64,000 bases of DNA from Sphagnum compactum (Eukaryota; Bryophyta; Sphagnopsida; Sphagnales), in assembly GCA_965153455.1 (NCBI GenBank), contig OZ234493.1, forward strand, positions 682,001 through 746,000, in the 5' to 3' direction. Below are positions 49,343 to 59,068 of this stretch, in pieces. The notes below the pieces were generated by a model, which was not told the origin of the DNA, searched no databases, and worked only from the letters and a program-made list of their open reading frames with translations. Positions within the stretch are counted from its first letter, which is position 1; the number at the start of each line of letters is the position of its first letter. The translations under genes were made by a program, and so were the position numbers.

Positions 49343-50853
49343 CTAAGTTAATCTATAATGGTTCGATACAAAACGGTGCATACGTGCACTAAAACTATAT
49401 CTATAATTATTCCTCCGAAGAAGATGAACTAAAAGGAATGCCCATATTGCTGCAGCTTCTATAGCTTTAGCTGCATGGTGATGAGTAAATAGTTGACGAT
49501 GTTCAAGCGCAATTCGAATTGCATTTGCAACAAAAGCCTCCTTTCCCCAAAGCCTAACACAAAAAAACAAAAAAAAAAATTACATTCCAATGTTAAAATG
49601 TAAATAATGTTTAAAAAAGAAAAGAAAAGTATGGAAATATACCGCCCATGAATGATTTCGGAATCGTGATACTTGGATATTGCATCCATTTCTTTGATTC
49701 GGTTGCGTTTATTGGACTCCAATGTCCAATTTCGAGCGCCCCATGCAAGTTTCAAAGGCTTTGCATAAGCAACTCTATTTGCCCAAATTGTCTCACAAGG
49801 TTTTCGTCCTTTTCAAGGCATGCCCATGCACTTTGTGGGATGAACCCCACCCCCCATGCTAGAAACCCAATGATGCCTAACAAGATCGCAGAGGTTACAC
49901 ATACCAACAAAGGATGTTTAACTTGTTCCATTTGTTGCGCTTGGGCTTAAAGTTCATCCCATTCTAACTCTGCTTTGTTTTTCACTCTATCAAAAGCCTT
50001 TTTTTCATTCCGCTTTTGCCTTCCATGTGGGTTACTCAAAATTCAAGCATTCATAGCATGGTGATTTTGTTGCCTTGGTCCCCCAACACGAGTAGAAGGA
50101 CGGCTAGATTTGCCTACCTCCATGTGAAGCCCGTGTTTATTGTCCAAATGTTGACGAAGTAGCCATTTAGCTATATAAGCGTTGGTGCATCCATTGATCT
50201 TGCACTCCCATTTTGACCTTCGTGCACCCAATCTACATCTTCCATTGCATGATTTGGTGGTACTTCTACTTGATCACTTTCATGTGAAGCCACCAAAGCC
50301 CCTATAAGAACAACATTCAAAATCAAACCAGAAAATAATCCTTAAAAATGATGAAAATATTGCAAACAAGCTAATAATAAAAACTTACAAAATATGAAGG
50401 TATTGCAAATAAACTAACAAGAGAACTTTAAAAATATGAAGGTATTACAATTAGCAAATAAACACTAAATACAAGGAGGGCATTGCAAATAGGCTAGCAA
50501 TTAAAACCTTAAAACAATGAAGATATTGTTTGGAAAAATTTAGGCAAAAAAATACCCCATCCCCATTCTCAAATAGAGCATGAAAATGGGGTTTAGGGTT
50601 TGGATTGGGATTTTTTATTTGTAATGTGTTGCATTGCACTCTTTTAAACCCTATCATGTGAAATGTATCATCCATCACAACAAATTTACTTTCAAGAATA
50701 GGAGTGGGATTAAGGTTTACCTTCAAAAGTAGGCGTATAAATGATAATTCTTTATTCCACTTCAATTTCCTCTTCATTTGCTACAACATTCACTTGTTGA
50801 TTATCGGCAGTCACCTTTCCTTGGCATTTAAGTTTCTTCCGAGGACGTGGCAT
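49343..50853 (-). pseudogene. C2H2 zinc-finger accessory gene of the MULE
   Basis: Exon 1 begins at 50853 (MPRPRKKLKCQGKVTADNQQ) and soon meets a stop (EEEIEVE*). Exon 2 starts after an acceptor near 50302 (TTCTTATAG|GGGC). It carries one C2H2 finger, WECKINGCTNAYIAKWLLRQ then HLDNKHG (C-x4-C-x12-H-x4-H). It continues SRPSTRVGGPRQQNHHAMNA*, ERK-rich sequence, and AWGVGFIPQSAWACLEKDEN. After a 1-bp shift it reads LKLAWGARNWTLESNKRNRI and EMDAISKYHDSEIIHGR. A clean intron (49642-49554) joins this in frame to LWGKEAFVANAIRIALEHRQ, and the frame ends SNHYRLT* at 49343. Two in-frame stops and the shift mark it as dead. It is convergent with the transposase, the layout of mudrA and mudrB in maize MuDR. 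I infer a DNA-binding helper role. Confidence 0.75.
50345..50530. repeat. ~42-bp repeat in the accessory-gene intron
   Basis: ATGAAGGTATTGCAAAT-like words recur at about 50355, 50399, 50441, 50479 and 50521 (spacing 38-48 bp). They share the GGTATTGCA core found across the rest of the MULE. They lie in the first intron of the C2H2 gene, antisense to it. Confidence 0.8.
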
Positions 50854-50969
50854 CTTACAACAAAAACACTTAAATCCTTAAACAACAATCAATCCAGAAA
50901 AGAAAAACAAAAGCTTGAATCTCCCCAACAAAGCTCAACAAGGAGCTGCAAGTACATTTAAAATTCTGG

Positions 50970-51480
50970 GCTATGCCATAGTGATAGTTCACAACTACAG
51001 GAAATCTAGGATGCGTCGGATAGCGCGAACTATGTAGTCTGCCTTGCTATTAGGAGACAGTCGACGAATCAGACCGCGCAACCAACGATAGTGTCCAACG
51101 CCGGGAACTGAAGACCTTCATAAACGGTCTCGGGTTCGTCACCAGAAGCGGGGTCGACTTGCAGCAAGATCACCAAGGTGCGAGAGTTCGGAAAAATACG
51201 ATGATACCAGGCTCGAGGGGGTTCAACTTCAAGACGAGCACACACCTCTTGAGGTTCGGGTTCTTCATTACGAGGATGTTGTGTTAGGGTAAGATCTAGA
51301 GATGAATCCAGAGGCGGTTCTTCATTCGCTTGTGCGGCTTGCGGCCCGTAAGATGTGACCGTGCGCGACGCCATAATTTCAAGGAGAGGAAAAAGGTCAG
51401 ATCTTCAACCAAATCAAATCAACAATGAAGGTGCGAAGGACTTGTTACATTGAGGTGCATAAGCGTAATTTATATATCGA
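50970..51480 (-). other. Small minus-strand gene or retroelement ORF with TATA box
   Basis: The frame at 51374-51069 starts MASRTVTSYGPQAAQANEEP and is acidic and proline-rich, then contains PRAWYHRIFPNSRTLVILL. One base shift near 51085 would extend it through LRGLIRRLSPNSKADYIVRA to about 50990. On the minus strand TATATAAA lies at 51476-51469, about 95 bp before the ATG. The region is GC-richer and has higher-complexity codon use than its neighbours. I do not recognise the family. The position just upstream of a probable LTR on the opposite strand suggests an antisense ORF of an LTR retrotransposon, as known from Grande-type elements, but a free-standing gene is not excluded. Confidence 0.35.
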
Positions 51481-51619
51481 AGAAAAGGAAAGGAAGGCGT
51501 GAGTAACGGCTTGGAACCATGGTAAAGTAAAACCGTGAGGTGAAAAGAAAAAATTGAAGGTTTAAGTAAAGTTTGTTGGGGGGAAAATAGAAGAGGTGAA
51601 AAGGTGTTTCTCCTTCACA

Positions 51620-51832
51620 TTCCATTAGCCACCAAGCTTGGAACATCCCATTGGCCACCAAGCTTGGAACATCCCATTGGCCACCAAGCTTGGAACATCC
51701 CATTGGCCATCAAGCTTGGAACATTCCATTGGCCACCAAGCTTGGAACATTCCATTAGCCACCAAGCATGGAACCTTCCATTGGCCATCAAGCTTGGAAC
51801 ATTCCATTGGCCACCAAACTTTGAATCTACCT
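51620..51832. repeat. 26-bp minisatellite, eight units
   Basis: CCATTGGCCACCAAGCTTGG plus six bases (AACATC or AACATT) repeats exactly every 26 bp. The AAGCTTGG word starts at 51634, 51660, 51686, 51712, 51738, 51764, 51790 and, as AAACTTTG, 51816. The units have no stop codon in most frames, so open frames of 77-130 codons appear on both strands; these are shadows of the repeat, not genes. Confidence 0.95.
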
Positions 51833-52080
51833 TCACCTCCTTTCTCCTTCTCTTTAAAAGGCAGACTCGGATCATTGGGGTCTCTCTCTTTGCCTCGGAG
51901 ATAATTTTCATTCAATCTTGGATACTTGTTTCCACAAGCTTCATGAAGAGGAAAAGAATGATTAGTCTTAGTAGAAGGGAGAAAGAAGGGAAGTAGAATG
52001 AAAATCTTGTAATAATTTTGAAGGAATGGGGGTAGGTAATGATAGTGTTGGAAGATTGGAACTTTAGATAAATCTCACAA

Positions 52081-52650
52081 ACACCCTCGGGTTTCATAGC
52101 ATAACTTCTTACTGGTTCAGCTACAGAGCTTGAGATTTGGTAGTAAGTTGCGCCTTGTAGTTAGCTTTCTAACGAGCTAAGGAAAGTTAGATTTGAATAA
52201 TGTATGTGTTAGAAATGATGTTTTAAGTGACTGATGGTCTGCAGCCAAGTTGAATTATCACCTTTGTAAAACCCTCTCGGGTTTCATAGCATAACTTCTT
52301 GTTGGTTCAGCTACAGAGCTTGAGATTTGGTAATAAGTTGCGCCTTGTAGTTAGCTTTTTAACGAGCTAAGGCAAGCTGGATTTGAATAATGTATGTTTT
52401 AGAAATGATGTTTTAAATGATTGATGGTCTGCAGCCAAGTTGAATTATCACCTTTGTAAAACCCTCTCGGGTTTTGCAGCATAATTTCTTGCTGGTTTAG
52501 CTGCAGAGCTTAGGATTTGGTAGCAAGATGCGCCTTGTTGTTAATTTTCTAATGAGTTATGGCAAGCCAAATTTGAATAACCTATGTGTTAGAAACAACA
52601 TTTCAAGTGACTAGTGGTCTGCAGCTATGTTGGACATGGTGTTGAGTCCT
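52081..52650. repeat. 190-bp tandem repeat, three units
   Basis: Units start at about 52081, 52271 and 52461, marked by CTCGGGTTTCATAGCATAAC. Units 1 and 2 are about 95% alike. Unit 3 is more diverged and lacks the closing TTGAATTATCACCTTTGTAA. Each unit contains TGCGCCTTGTAGTTAGCTTT and GATGGTCTGCAGCC. The array lies in the probable LTR. Confidence 0.93.
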
Positions 52651-53020
52651 TAAACATTGGTTTAAATGAATGACAATTTGACATAAAGTCCTAGAATGTG
52701 AAGCGTGTGAGCTTGAAAAAAATATATCTATCAGTCCTAATCGTGAATGATGAATAGGAGGCAGGCTACTTAATTTCAACTACAAACGCAATTTAACATC
52801 TAGAATTACACTTGCATCTTTCCTCCACCAGTAGCTTTTGTGCTTCTAAGCATAGTCACCTTGTAGAACCGGGAGTAGAGGGACGGAAAGTCGCCTCACA
52901 GTCCTCTGTTTTGCAGCTTAGACATTACTTGTAGAAAGAAAGAGCTAAAAGGAAATAAACTTATTCATGATTGAATCTTCCAGTTGATTATTGAAATGTT
53001 GCAAAAATTCAGGATGTTTT

Positions 53021-54130
53021 AGTAATGGATTGCTTGAAAAGTTGTTCGAAGATTTTCAAATATATTCATCTTCACACAAAGTATTTATGGATTGAGTTAT
53101 CCTATGCAACAGGTCTTGGGCTAGTGTGTTTAGGCTCCTTACCACCTGGGGTGAAATATGGATTTGGAATGGCAAATGTAGCAATGTTCTATGACCAAAT
53201 CTGCATAGTTGGGGAAGGTGGCAACCAGAGGAAGATAAATAATGGGATGTGTCACTGTGTGGACTCTATGGCTAGAAAAGAATTGTCTTTGGTCACTCCA
53301 AGTTGTAGTGCTGATAATGATGATTTTTCACACATTTGGATGGCTCTATTTGCCTTATGACACACAACAAGGTGCTTTCCAAACAGAGGTGATGCATGGT
53401 CTGAAAATGGGTTGAATTTCCATATTTCAAAATCGTAAGGTCAATTAGGTTATAGAGGATACAAATATGATCATTTGTGTTGGACAAGGTGTGGGTCTAT
53501 GCAATCACATACTGAACTTAGGCATGGGTTGGACCACTCCATGGGGATTCTAAAGTTCTGTGTTTGTGAATCAAACAGGTTTGGAAATGTTGAAACGACA
53601 TCATCTGCAACATTACAAGACTTGTTGTGTGACAATACATTGGATGGAGGTGGGTTTAAGACCGCTTGTTGCTTTGAATTTGTTCCAATCCTTTAAGAGG
53701 TGCTAGACCACATATAAGAAATACATCTCCATCTAAAATTTAGCATATGTGATATATGTGTGTACAGGAATGTATATCAATGTCATCAACCTATCACATT
53801 CTTCAGAAAAGTTGGAATTTACCATGTGATTGCTTACTAATGAATGATCCTGTTGTGTGGTAGAGATACACAAATCTAACTAATGGAATGCAGATGTCAA
53901 GTACAAGGCGAGTGAAAACTTTTGATTAAGCACTCACTTGGAAACCAATTGCTAACTGAGACCCTCCAACAAAAGATCAAGTATCACATGCAACATACGG
54001 CAAAACATTAGTTTTGTAGGCCCCAAGATTCCTACATCGTATAGTGTTGATTGAGTGGTGCTCATGAATATTGTAGCAAATTTTGGAATCATTAACTTCT
54101 AAACGCTTGTTGGTCAAGGATTCATATACC
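53021..54130. other. No feature recognised
   Basis: A 111-codon frame (53025-53360) and a 73-codon frame (53475-53696) on the plus strand have balanced composition but no domain I recognise. They may be remains of the retrotransposon to the left or of the retroelement ORF to the right. Confidence 0.4.
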
Positions 54131-54139
54131 TAAGTTCCA

Positions 54140-54700
54140 CAATGTTGGAAGGCATTAAAAAATTGCTGATCATGACCCCACATAAGACACCTTGGGGAAC
54201 AACAATTTATCAAGAGTGGGTTCCCATGTCCAACCTTGAATGCTTGTACAACTTGAAGATCCCAATTTGGTGCACATTAAATATGTTATCATTGGAATAC
54301 ATGTAATTAGATAAAAAGATTACAACCCAAATTGAAAGGGTTTTTGGTAAAAATCCAAATAACCATAAGAGAAGAGACCTTAGGTTCTATGTGGTAATGG
54401 ATATAGAGCTTGGTTGGGTTTTGGCAATTGGCATTCTAGGGATTGGGGGAGAAGAAACAGAAGTGGTGATTGATTTTGAGAGATACCCCATCACATGTCG
54501 TTTCTATAACAACCTCTTACATCTCTTGGGGGAATGTCAGGCCTTTTGTGCGAAAAGAAACATAGTAAGGAAGACATTTGGGAGAAGAAATAATGGGAAA
54601 GATGAAACCAACAAGAAAGACATGAAAGGGGAGTTGAATAAGGAGGTGATGCAAGAGAAATAGAACAAAGGTAGGATGAAGAGTGGTGAGGTACCTCAAG
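54140..54700 (+). pseudogene. Retroelement gag/LINE-ORF1 fragment (DUF4283 plus zinc knuckle)
   Basis: In one frame, broken only by a stop after LSLEYM, the sequence reads KTPWGTTIYQEWVPMSNLEC, then LKIPIWCTLNMLSLEYM, LRFYVVMDIELGWVL, VVIDFERYPITCRFYNNLLH and LLGECQAFC. This is the order seen in plant LINE ORF1 and gag-like proteins: a DUF4283 domain (W.P.F...PVW..L..LP.EY), then a ..YE..P..C..C...GH....C knuckle. In the knuckle the second Cys is Tyr (CRFY) while His and the last Cys remain. A lysine-rich tail follows to 54663. These proteins bind the element RNA. The copy is truncated, with no reverse transcriptase nearby. Confidence 0.6.
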
Positions 54701-54959
54701 AATTGATGTGTAGTGTTAGGTGCCTTCAAGCATATCAAGATGGTTTATTGTGGTTATAAGAAGGAAAAGTCAAGGAATGTTTAAAGGAGTGCACTCAAGC
54801 AAAGATGGCCAACATAACCAAGATGTGTTAAAGAAGGATGGAGGGAAAGATGATGTAATACCTTCACAAATTCATGCCTTAATTAGGAAAAATAATAAGC
54901 CCATAAATCGACATTGGAAAATGTGGCAAGGTCAACTTCCGAGGTGCATAAAAAAACAT

Positions 54960-55640
54960 GTGGATTAAAGAACGGGCACTATTACGAGATGCGGTCCTAG
55001 CCACTATGCATTCCACTCATTTTCTAGTGGATTGAACCAATTCCACTACAATGACATTATAGTGTCATCTTGCCCAATCGAGTGGAATTGACAAGTGAAC
55101 GGGGTCACATGGCAATGACTAGTGGAATCCTAGTGGATTAGTCTATTGTAATGGTATGAACTACCCAAGACAATGGTGAGTGGATTATCCCTTGTGATCC
55201 TTAAGTTAAATACATATTGATGTTTTGGTGATTACATGGTGATTTTCTTGTGACTACTCGACCTATTGTTCTAGTGGGTGTATATTAATCTTTTGGTGAT
55301 TGCATAAAATGATATTATTAAAATGGTTGCACATCAATCTTTGTGTCATGGGTCCATAGTGTTTCTTGTGACTAGCTATATTAATGATTTCAAAAAGTTT
55401 CAATGTGTGCACACCATATTACATGCATGAGTAACCACATCTTCTATTAATATATTTTTTAGTTTGATGGATTAACATGTTACTTTCACACTTTAATTCT
55501 AAATATTATTTCCATTAACATTCATCATTGTAGGGTGCAATAGTAGGGGTTAGGTTCACTATTGGGTGGTGGGACTGATCATTGTACTCCATGTCATTAA
55601 ATCTATTAATCACTTGGAGGTTGTTTATATAGAAGTTCAC
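54960..55640. other. Non-coding, enriched in TAGTGGAAT words
   Basis: Between 55000 and 55190, TAGTGGATT, AGTGGAATTGACAAGTG and CTAGTGGAATCCTAGTGG recur on both strands, giving a small inverted-repeat texture. No boundary or target duplication was found. The rest is AT-rich without genes. Confidence 0.4.
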
Positions 55641-56460
55641 CTTAATCCAAATCTTCCAATTGCCATTTTTCTTGTGTGTAATCCTAATCACACATCACAT
55701 TGGAATTCACAAAGCTTGAATCCTTAAGAGTTGTGTCATTTTGGCACATGTCATTTTATTTTTCCCATGAACAATTTTGGTCGTTCACATAGCTAGAAGG
55801 TCCATACGTTACCTTTGTTAAAGGTGTGACAATCTACCCTAATCACCAAATACTATAATGTCACTCATATCATATTAAAGCCTACATGTCATCAAGTCAT
55901 AAAGTTTATTCCCTAAGATTCAAATCAATGCCCCATACATGCACATGTCCACAACTCCATATATGCCACATCTTCACAAGCAATATTGGTCATTATGGTA
56001 CATGTCACTTTATTTTTTTTCACTCAAACATGGTCATTCACATAGCAAGATGGTCCATACACTACCTTCACTAAATTGAAAATCTATCTTAGCTAGTCAC
56101 CAAACATTGTCATTGATTTCCTATCACTACTTGGCTTATGTATCAATAAATCATAATTAAAGCTTAACTTTGTTAAAACTCAACTCATTGCCCCATACAT
56201 GCCAATATATACATCCCCACAAGTAAGATTGGTCATTTTGGCACATGTGACTTATTTTGCTCATTCAAGTGTGGTCACTCACATAGCTAGGTGGTTTGAA
56301 TACATGATACATTGCCTTCACTAAAGTGACAATCTACCAAGTCACAAAGTGTTATCTCATTCCTCTCACATCACTAAGGCCTACATCAATAAGTTAGAAA
56401 GCCTATAAGGTGTGTTGAAACTCAAGTCATTACTTCATATGTGCACATCCCTAGTAGAAG
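55640..56460. repeat. Diverged ~245-bp satellite, three units
   Basis: TCATTTTGGCACATGTCATTTTATTTTT starts equivalents at about 55737, 55991 and 56232. Each is followed by CACATAGCTAGxxGGTCCATAC, CCTTCACTAAAxTGACAATCTA, TAGTCACCAAA and GCCCCATACATG. Spacings are 254 and 241. No coding content. Confidence 0.8.
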
Positions 56461-56719
56461 ATGATGGTATAAACTTGATCTTCCTCTGATCCATTTGTCA
56501 ACCCAAGGAATGTTCCTACCACACACACCAATTTGCCACATGCTACAACATGAATAAATTGAATGGTAGCCCCACATTTTTAACCACACCCTATTTAGGG
56601 GTGCCCAAAGGGTATCAAAATCCCCCATGCAAGTAAGTTCCATTATAAAACATAACCATCACAATCAAGCTTTCAAATTAAACACAAGGACATTTACATC
56701 TTTAACAACCATTCATTTG

Positions 56720-57255
56720 TCACCCATACTTGTGGCCATTCAACAATTCTAGTGAAATTATTTCCATATGACTTAGGTGTTAATTGGGTGTCACAACTTC
56801 ACCATCACATTCAAAACTCTAACCATTAGCACATTAAATGTTCACAACTCTACTAAATCAATATGGTAAATCATTTAAATGTCATTTGGATGTCACTCAT
56901 CCATCACTCTTAAATGTGCCTCACTAGCACATTAGAAATTTGCATCCTTTAAAGTATTAAACCATTATAATGAAATCACTTTTACATATCACTTAGGTGT
57001 CATTCAACATCATTTTCAAGATTTTAACATTGACACATCAAATTTTGAATCCATTATTAGACCACTATGGTAAAATCATTTAGGTGTCACTTGGGTTATA
57101 TTCATCCATTGTCAACCTCACCTTATTAGCACATCATAAGTTCACATTCATTGTTAGACCATTCTAACAAGTTCATCACATGTCATCTCGTTTCATTGAC
57201 TATCATCTTAAAAAATTATTGCTAGAACACATCAAATGTTCACACTCATTGCTAG
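56720..57255. repeat. Diverged ~100-bp satellite, about five units
   Basis: TTAGCACATTAAATGTTCACA-type anchors lie at 56826, 56929, 57032, 57128 and 57222. Between them are TTAGACCAxTATGGTAAAATCA, TTTAGGTGTCACTTGG and CATCCATxxTCAA. It begins soon after the 245-bp array ends, and the two are unrelated in wording. Confidence 0.8.
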
Positions 57256-57562
57256 ATGATTATTCTTAAATAGGCAATGTTGACATGGTGCCTAGCCCTT
57301 GTGACATTTACCACGAAAGTATTTCCTAGGACTAAGAAATTCAATGCCAAACCCAACCACAAAAAAACAAGGTCTAGGGTGTATACATGAACATGACATT
57401 AGAATAAAGATTGATTGATTTTATATCCTATTAACAACAAGTCTACACCTTCACAATTCTTTTAGGATTCTTCAAGAACTTTCTTGTTCTCCTTCATCAA
57501 TTTTGCATTGACAATTGTGTGAGTTTGGCAATTTGTGCCTTTGCAATGCTGGGCACCAGCAT

Positions 57563-57593
57563 CCCCCCCCCCCCCCCCCCCCCACACACACAC
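57563..57593. repeat. Poly-C run (21) followed by (CA)n
   Basis: Twenty-one consecutive C pass into ACACACACACA. Such runs are prone to length errors in sequencing and could form an i-motif. The complementary strand gives a chance frame rich in Gly. Confidence 0.95.
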
Positions 57594-57599
57594 ATGGCC

Positions 57600-58660
57600 T
57601 CCTTGGTTTCCTTTTCCACATCTTGAATCTTTACAATATCCAAAGGATTTATAAAACAAGACAAGACCACAATTTCATAAACAAAAATTGCAAAAACAAA
57701 ATAAAAGACAAGAAAGACACAAAATAAAACCAATGTGTTTGTTAATTCTTTTGAACTTGAAAGTTCAAGAGAGTTAACTTTGAGAAACAACTTTTAATTA
57801 CATATGGATGCAAGGGCTTGCTCTTGGAGGTTCCCAAGTTCCTAAGAGGATATTGAACTGATGTGTCTAATGTTAGCCAATATTTTGGAACCCATAATTA
57901 TCTCCAAAGATCTTATCAAAAAAATTGTGCCCTAAATTGGCCATCACATCTCAAAAGGTTTGGTTTGGCATTTGAAAGTAATAGTGCGAATAAAATCATA
58001 AATTATAAATCTAATGCCCAACCTAGGAAACAAAGGAGGGGGAGTTAAAATTGAGTGTAGTCTTACCTCAATTTATTACAGGAAGGATTATACCTAGTTG
58101 ATTATTTCATCCATCATCACAAGCTTACCTATTATATCCATCCAAATTTTTTGAAAAAATTCCACCTAAAAAGAATTAGAAAAAATTGGATTCCATACTA
58201 ATAACCCACTTGAAGTCCCTATTCAAAGCTAAAGAAGTTTATGTATTGTTTCACCATCTAGTACGTGAAAGGTGGGAGGGGGTGGGGAGGTGGGGTGACA
58301 CTACTCGAAAAAAATAAAAAATACATGAGTAAAAATATAAGGTGCAATATATTGGTTGTCATGTAAAAATTATAAGTTAATTAGTTCAAAAATAGTTTAT
58401 GTATATTTTGAAAATAAATTTGTAATTAATATAGGGTTTGCGTAAATTTTTAATATTAAAAAAATTATTAAAAAATAGCATGTGCATTAAAGATTTAAAG
58501 TACTAGTTGTTAGTAGGTTCAATTACCATTAGTTTTCTTTCTAGGTGAACTTTTCGCCCCTTTGTTTTTTTTTTTTTTTTGGGGTTCATGGTCTTCTTAT
58601 TCTATTCATGAATGTGCATGGTCAACTTTTGTTCCCAATCATAATCTATGTGTGTTGTAG
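57600..58660. other. No gene; contains a G-quadruplex-type motif
   Basis: At 58274-58295 the plus strand has GGGAGGGGGTGGGGAGGTGG plus GG. That is four G-tracts with loops of 1, 1 and 4 bases, which fits a G-quadruplex. A T16 run lies at 58565-58580. No coding frames of note. Confidence 0.6.
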
Positions 58661-58664
58661 CATT

Positions 58665-58910
58665 CACTACTAGAAATTTGCCATTTTGCAACTGTCGTAT
58701 GCAACTGGTTTTCAGTTGCATGCGACACATGCAACTGCAAATTCGCCTAGTTGCATAAGACAAGTTGCATGCGACCAACCGTATAATGGGACAGTACGTA
58801 TATGACAAGTATATACGATTGGGTTATACGGTCTCATCCACCCATATTCTATACTAACAGTTGTAAGTGCGACTGCATGCAACTACAGGGGTTGCGTTCC
58901 CATTGAACTA
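58665..58910. repeat. CACTA terminus with subterminal repeats
   Basis: After CACTACTAGAAA come repeated inverted pairs of one word family: GCAACTGTCGTATGCAACTG, CAGTTGCATGCGACACATGC, TTGCATAAGACAAGTTGCAT, and GACTGCATGCAACTACAG. In En/Spm such subterminal words are binding sites for the TNPA-type protein. CGTATA/TATACG words near 58780-58830 form a second set. Confidence 0.75.
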
Positions 58911-59068
58911 GCTAGCCCAATTGTATGCGAACACGGGAATTTTTATTTTGTAATTAAATATTTAGTTTTAATAATACTTTAATTAATCTAGACCGTCCAA
59001 GTCATAGTCGTTGGGATGCGGACATGTCTTGGATCAACCATGCTATGTCATTGTGCACGTGGGGAAGA

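Larger units (their letters stand above)
51582..53020 (+). mobile_element. Probable LTR (3' part of an LTR retrotransposon)
   Basis: A purine run, GGGGGGAAAATAGAAGAGG to AAAGG (about 51578-51603), resembles a polypurine tract. It is directly followed by TGTTTCTCC at 51604, as at the start of a 3' LTR. The following 1.4 kb holds a 26-bp array, a possible TATA-like TTTAAAAGG (51854), three 190-bp repeats and a GC-richer segment near 52860-52920 that resembles an LTR U5 region. The 190-bp units share wording with the solo LTR at 45748 (CATAACT..CT, GAGCTTTCTAACG). I could not fix the right end or target duplication, so the extent is tentative. Confidence 0.35.

Noticed and set aside
51604-51996. 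Protein-coding gene of 88-130 codons (GHQAWNIPLATKLG repeats)
   Set aside because: Open frames exist on both strands and in several phases because the 26-bp unit lacks stop codons. This is a property of the minisatellite.
57462-57790. Gly-rich proteins encoded opposite the C21 run
   Set aside because: The glycine run is only the complement of poly-C, and the frames on either side lack coding features.
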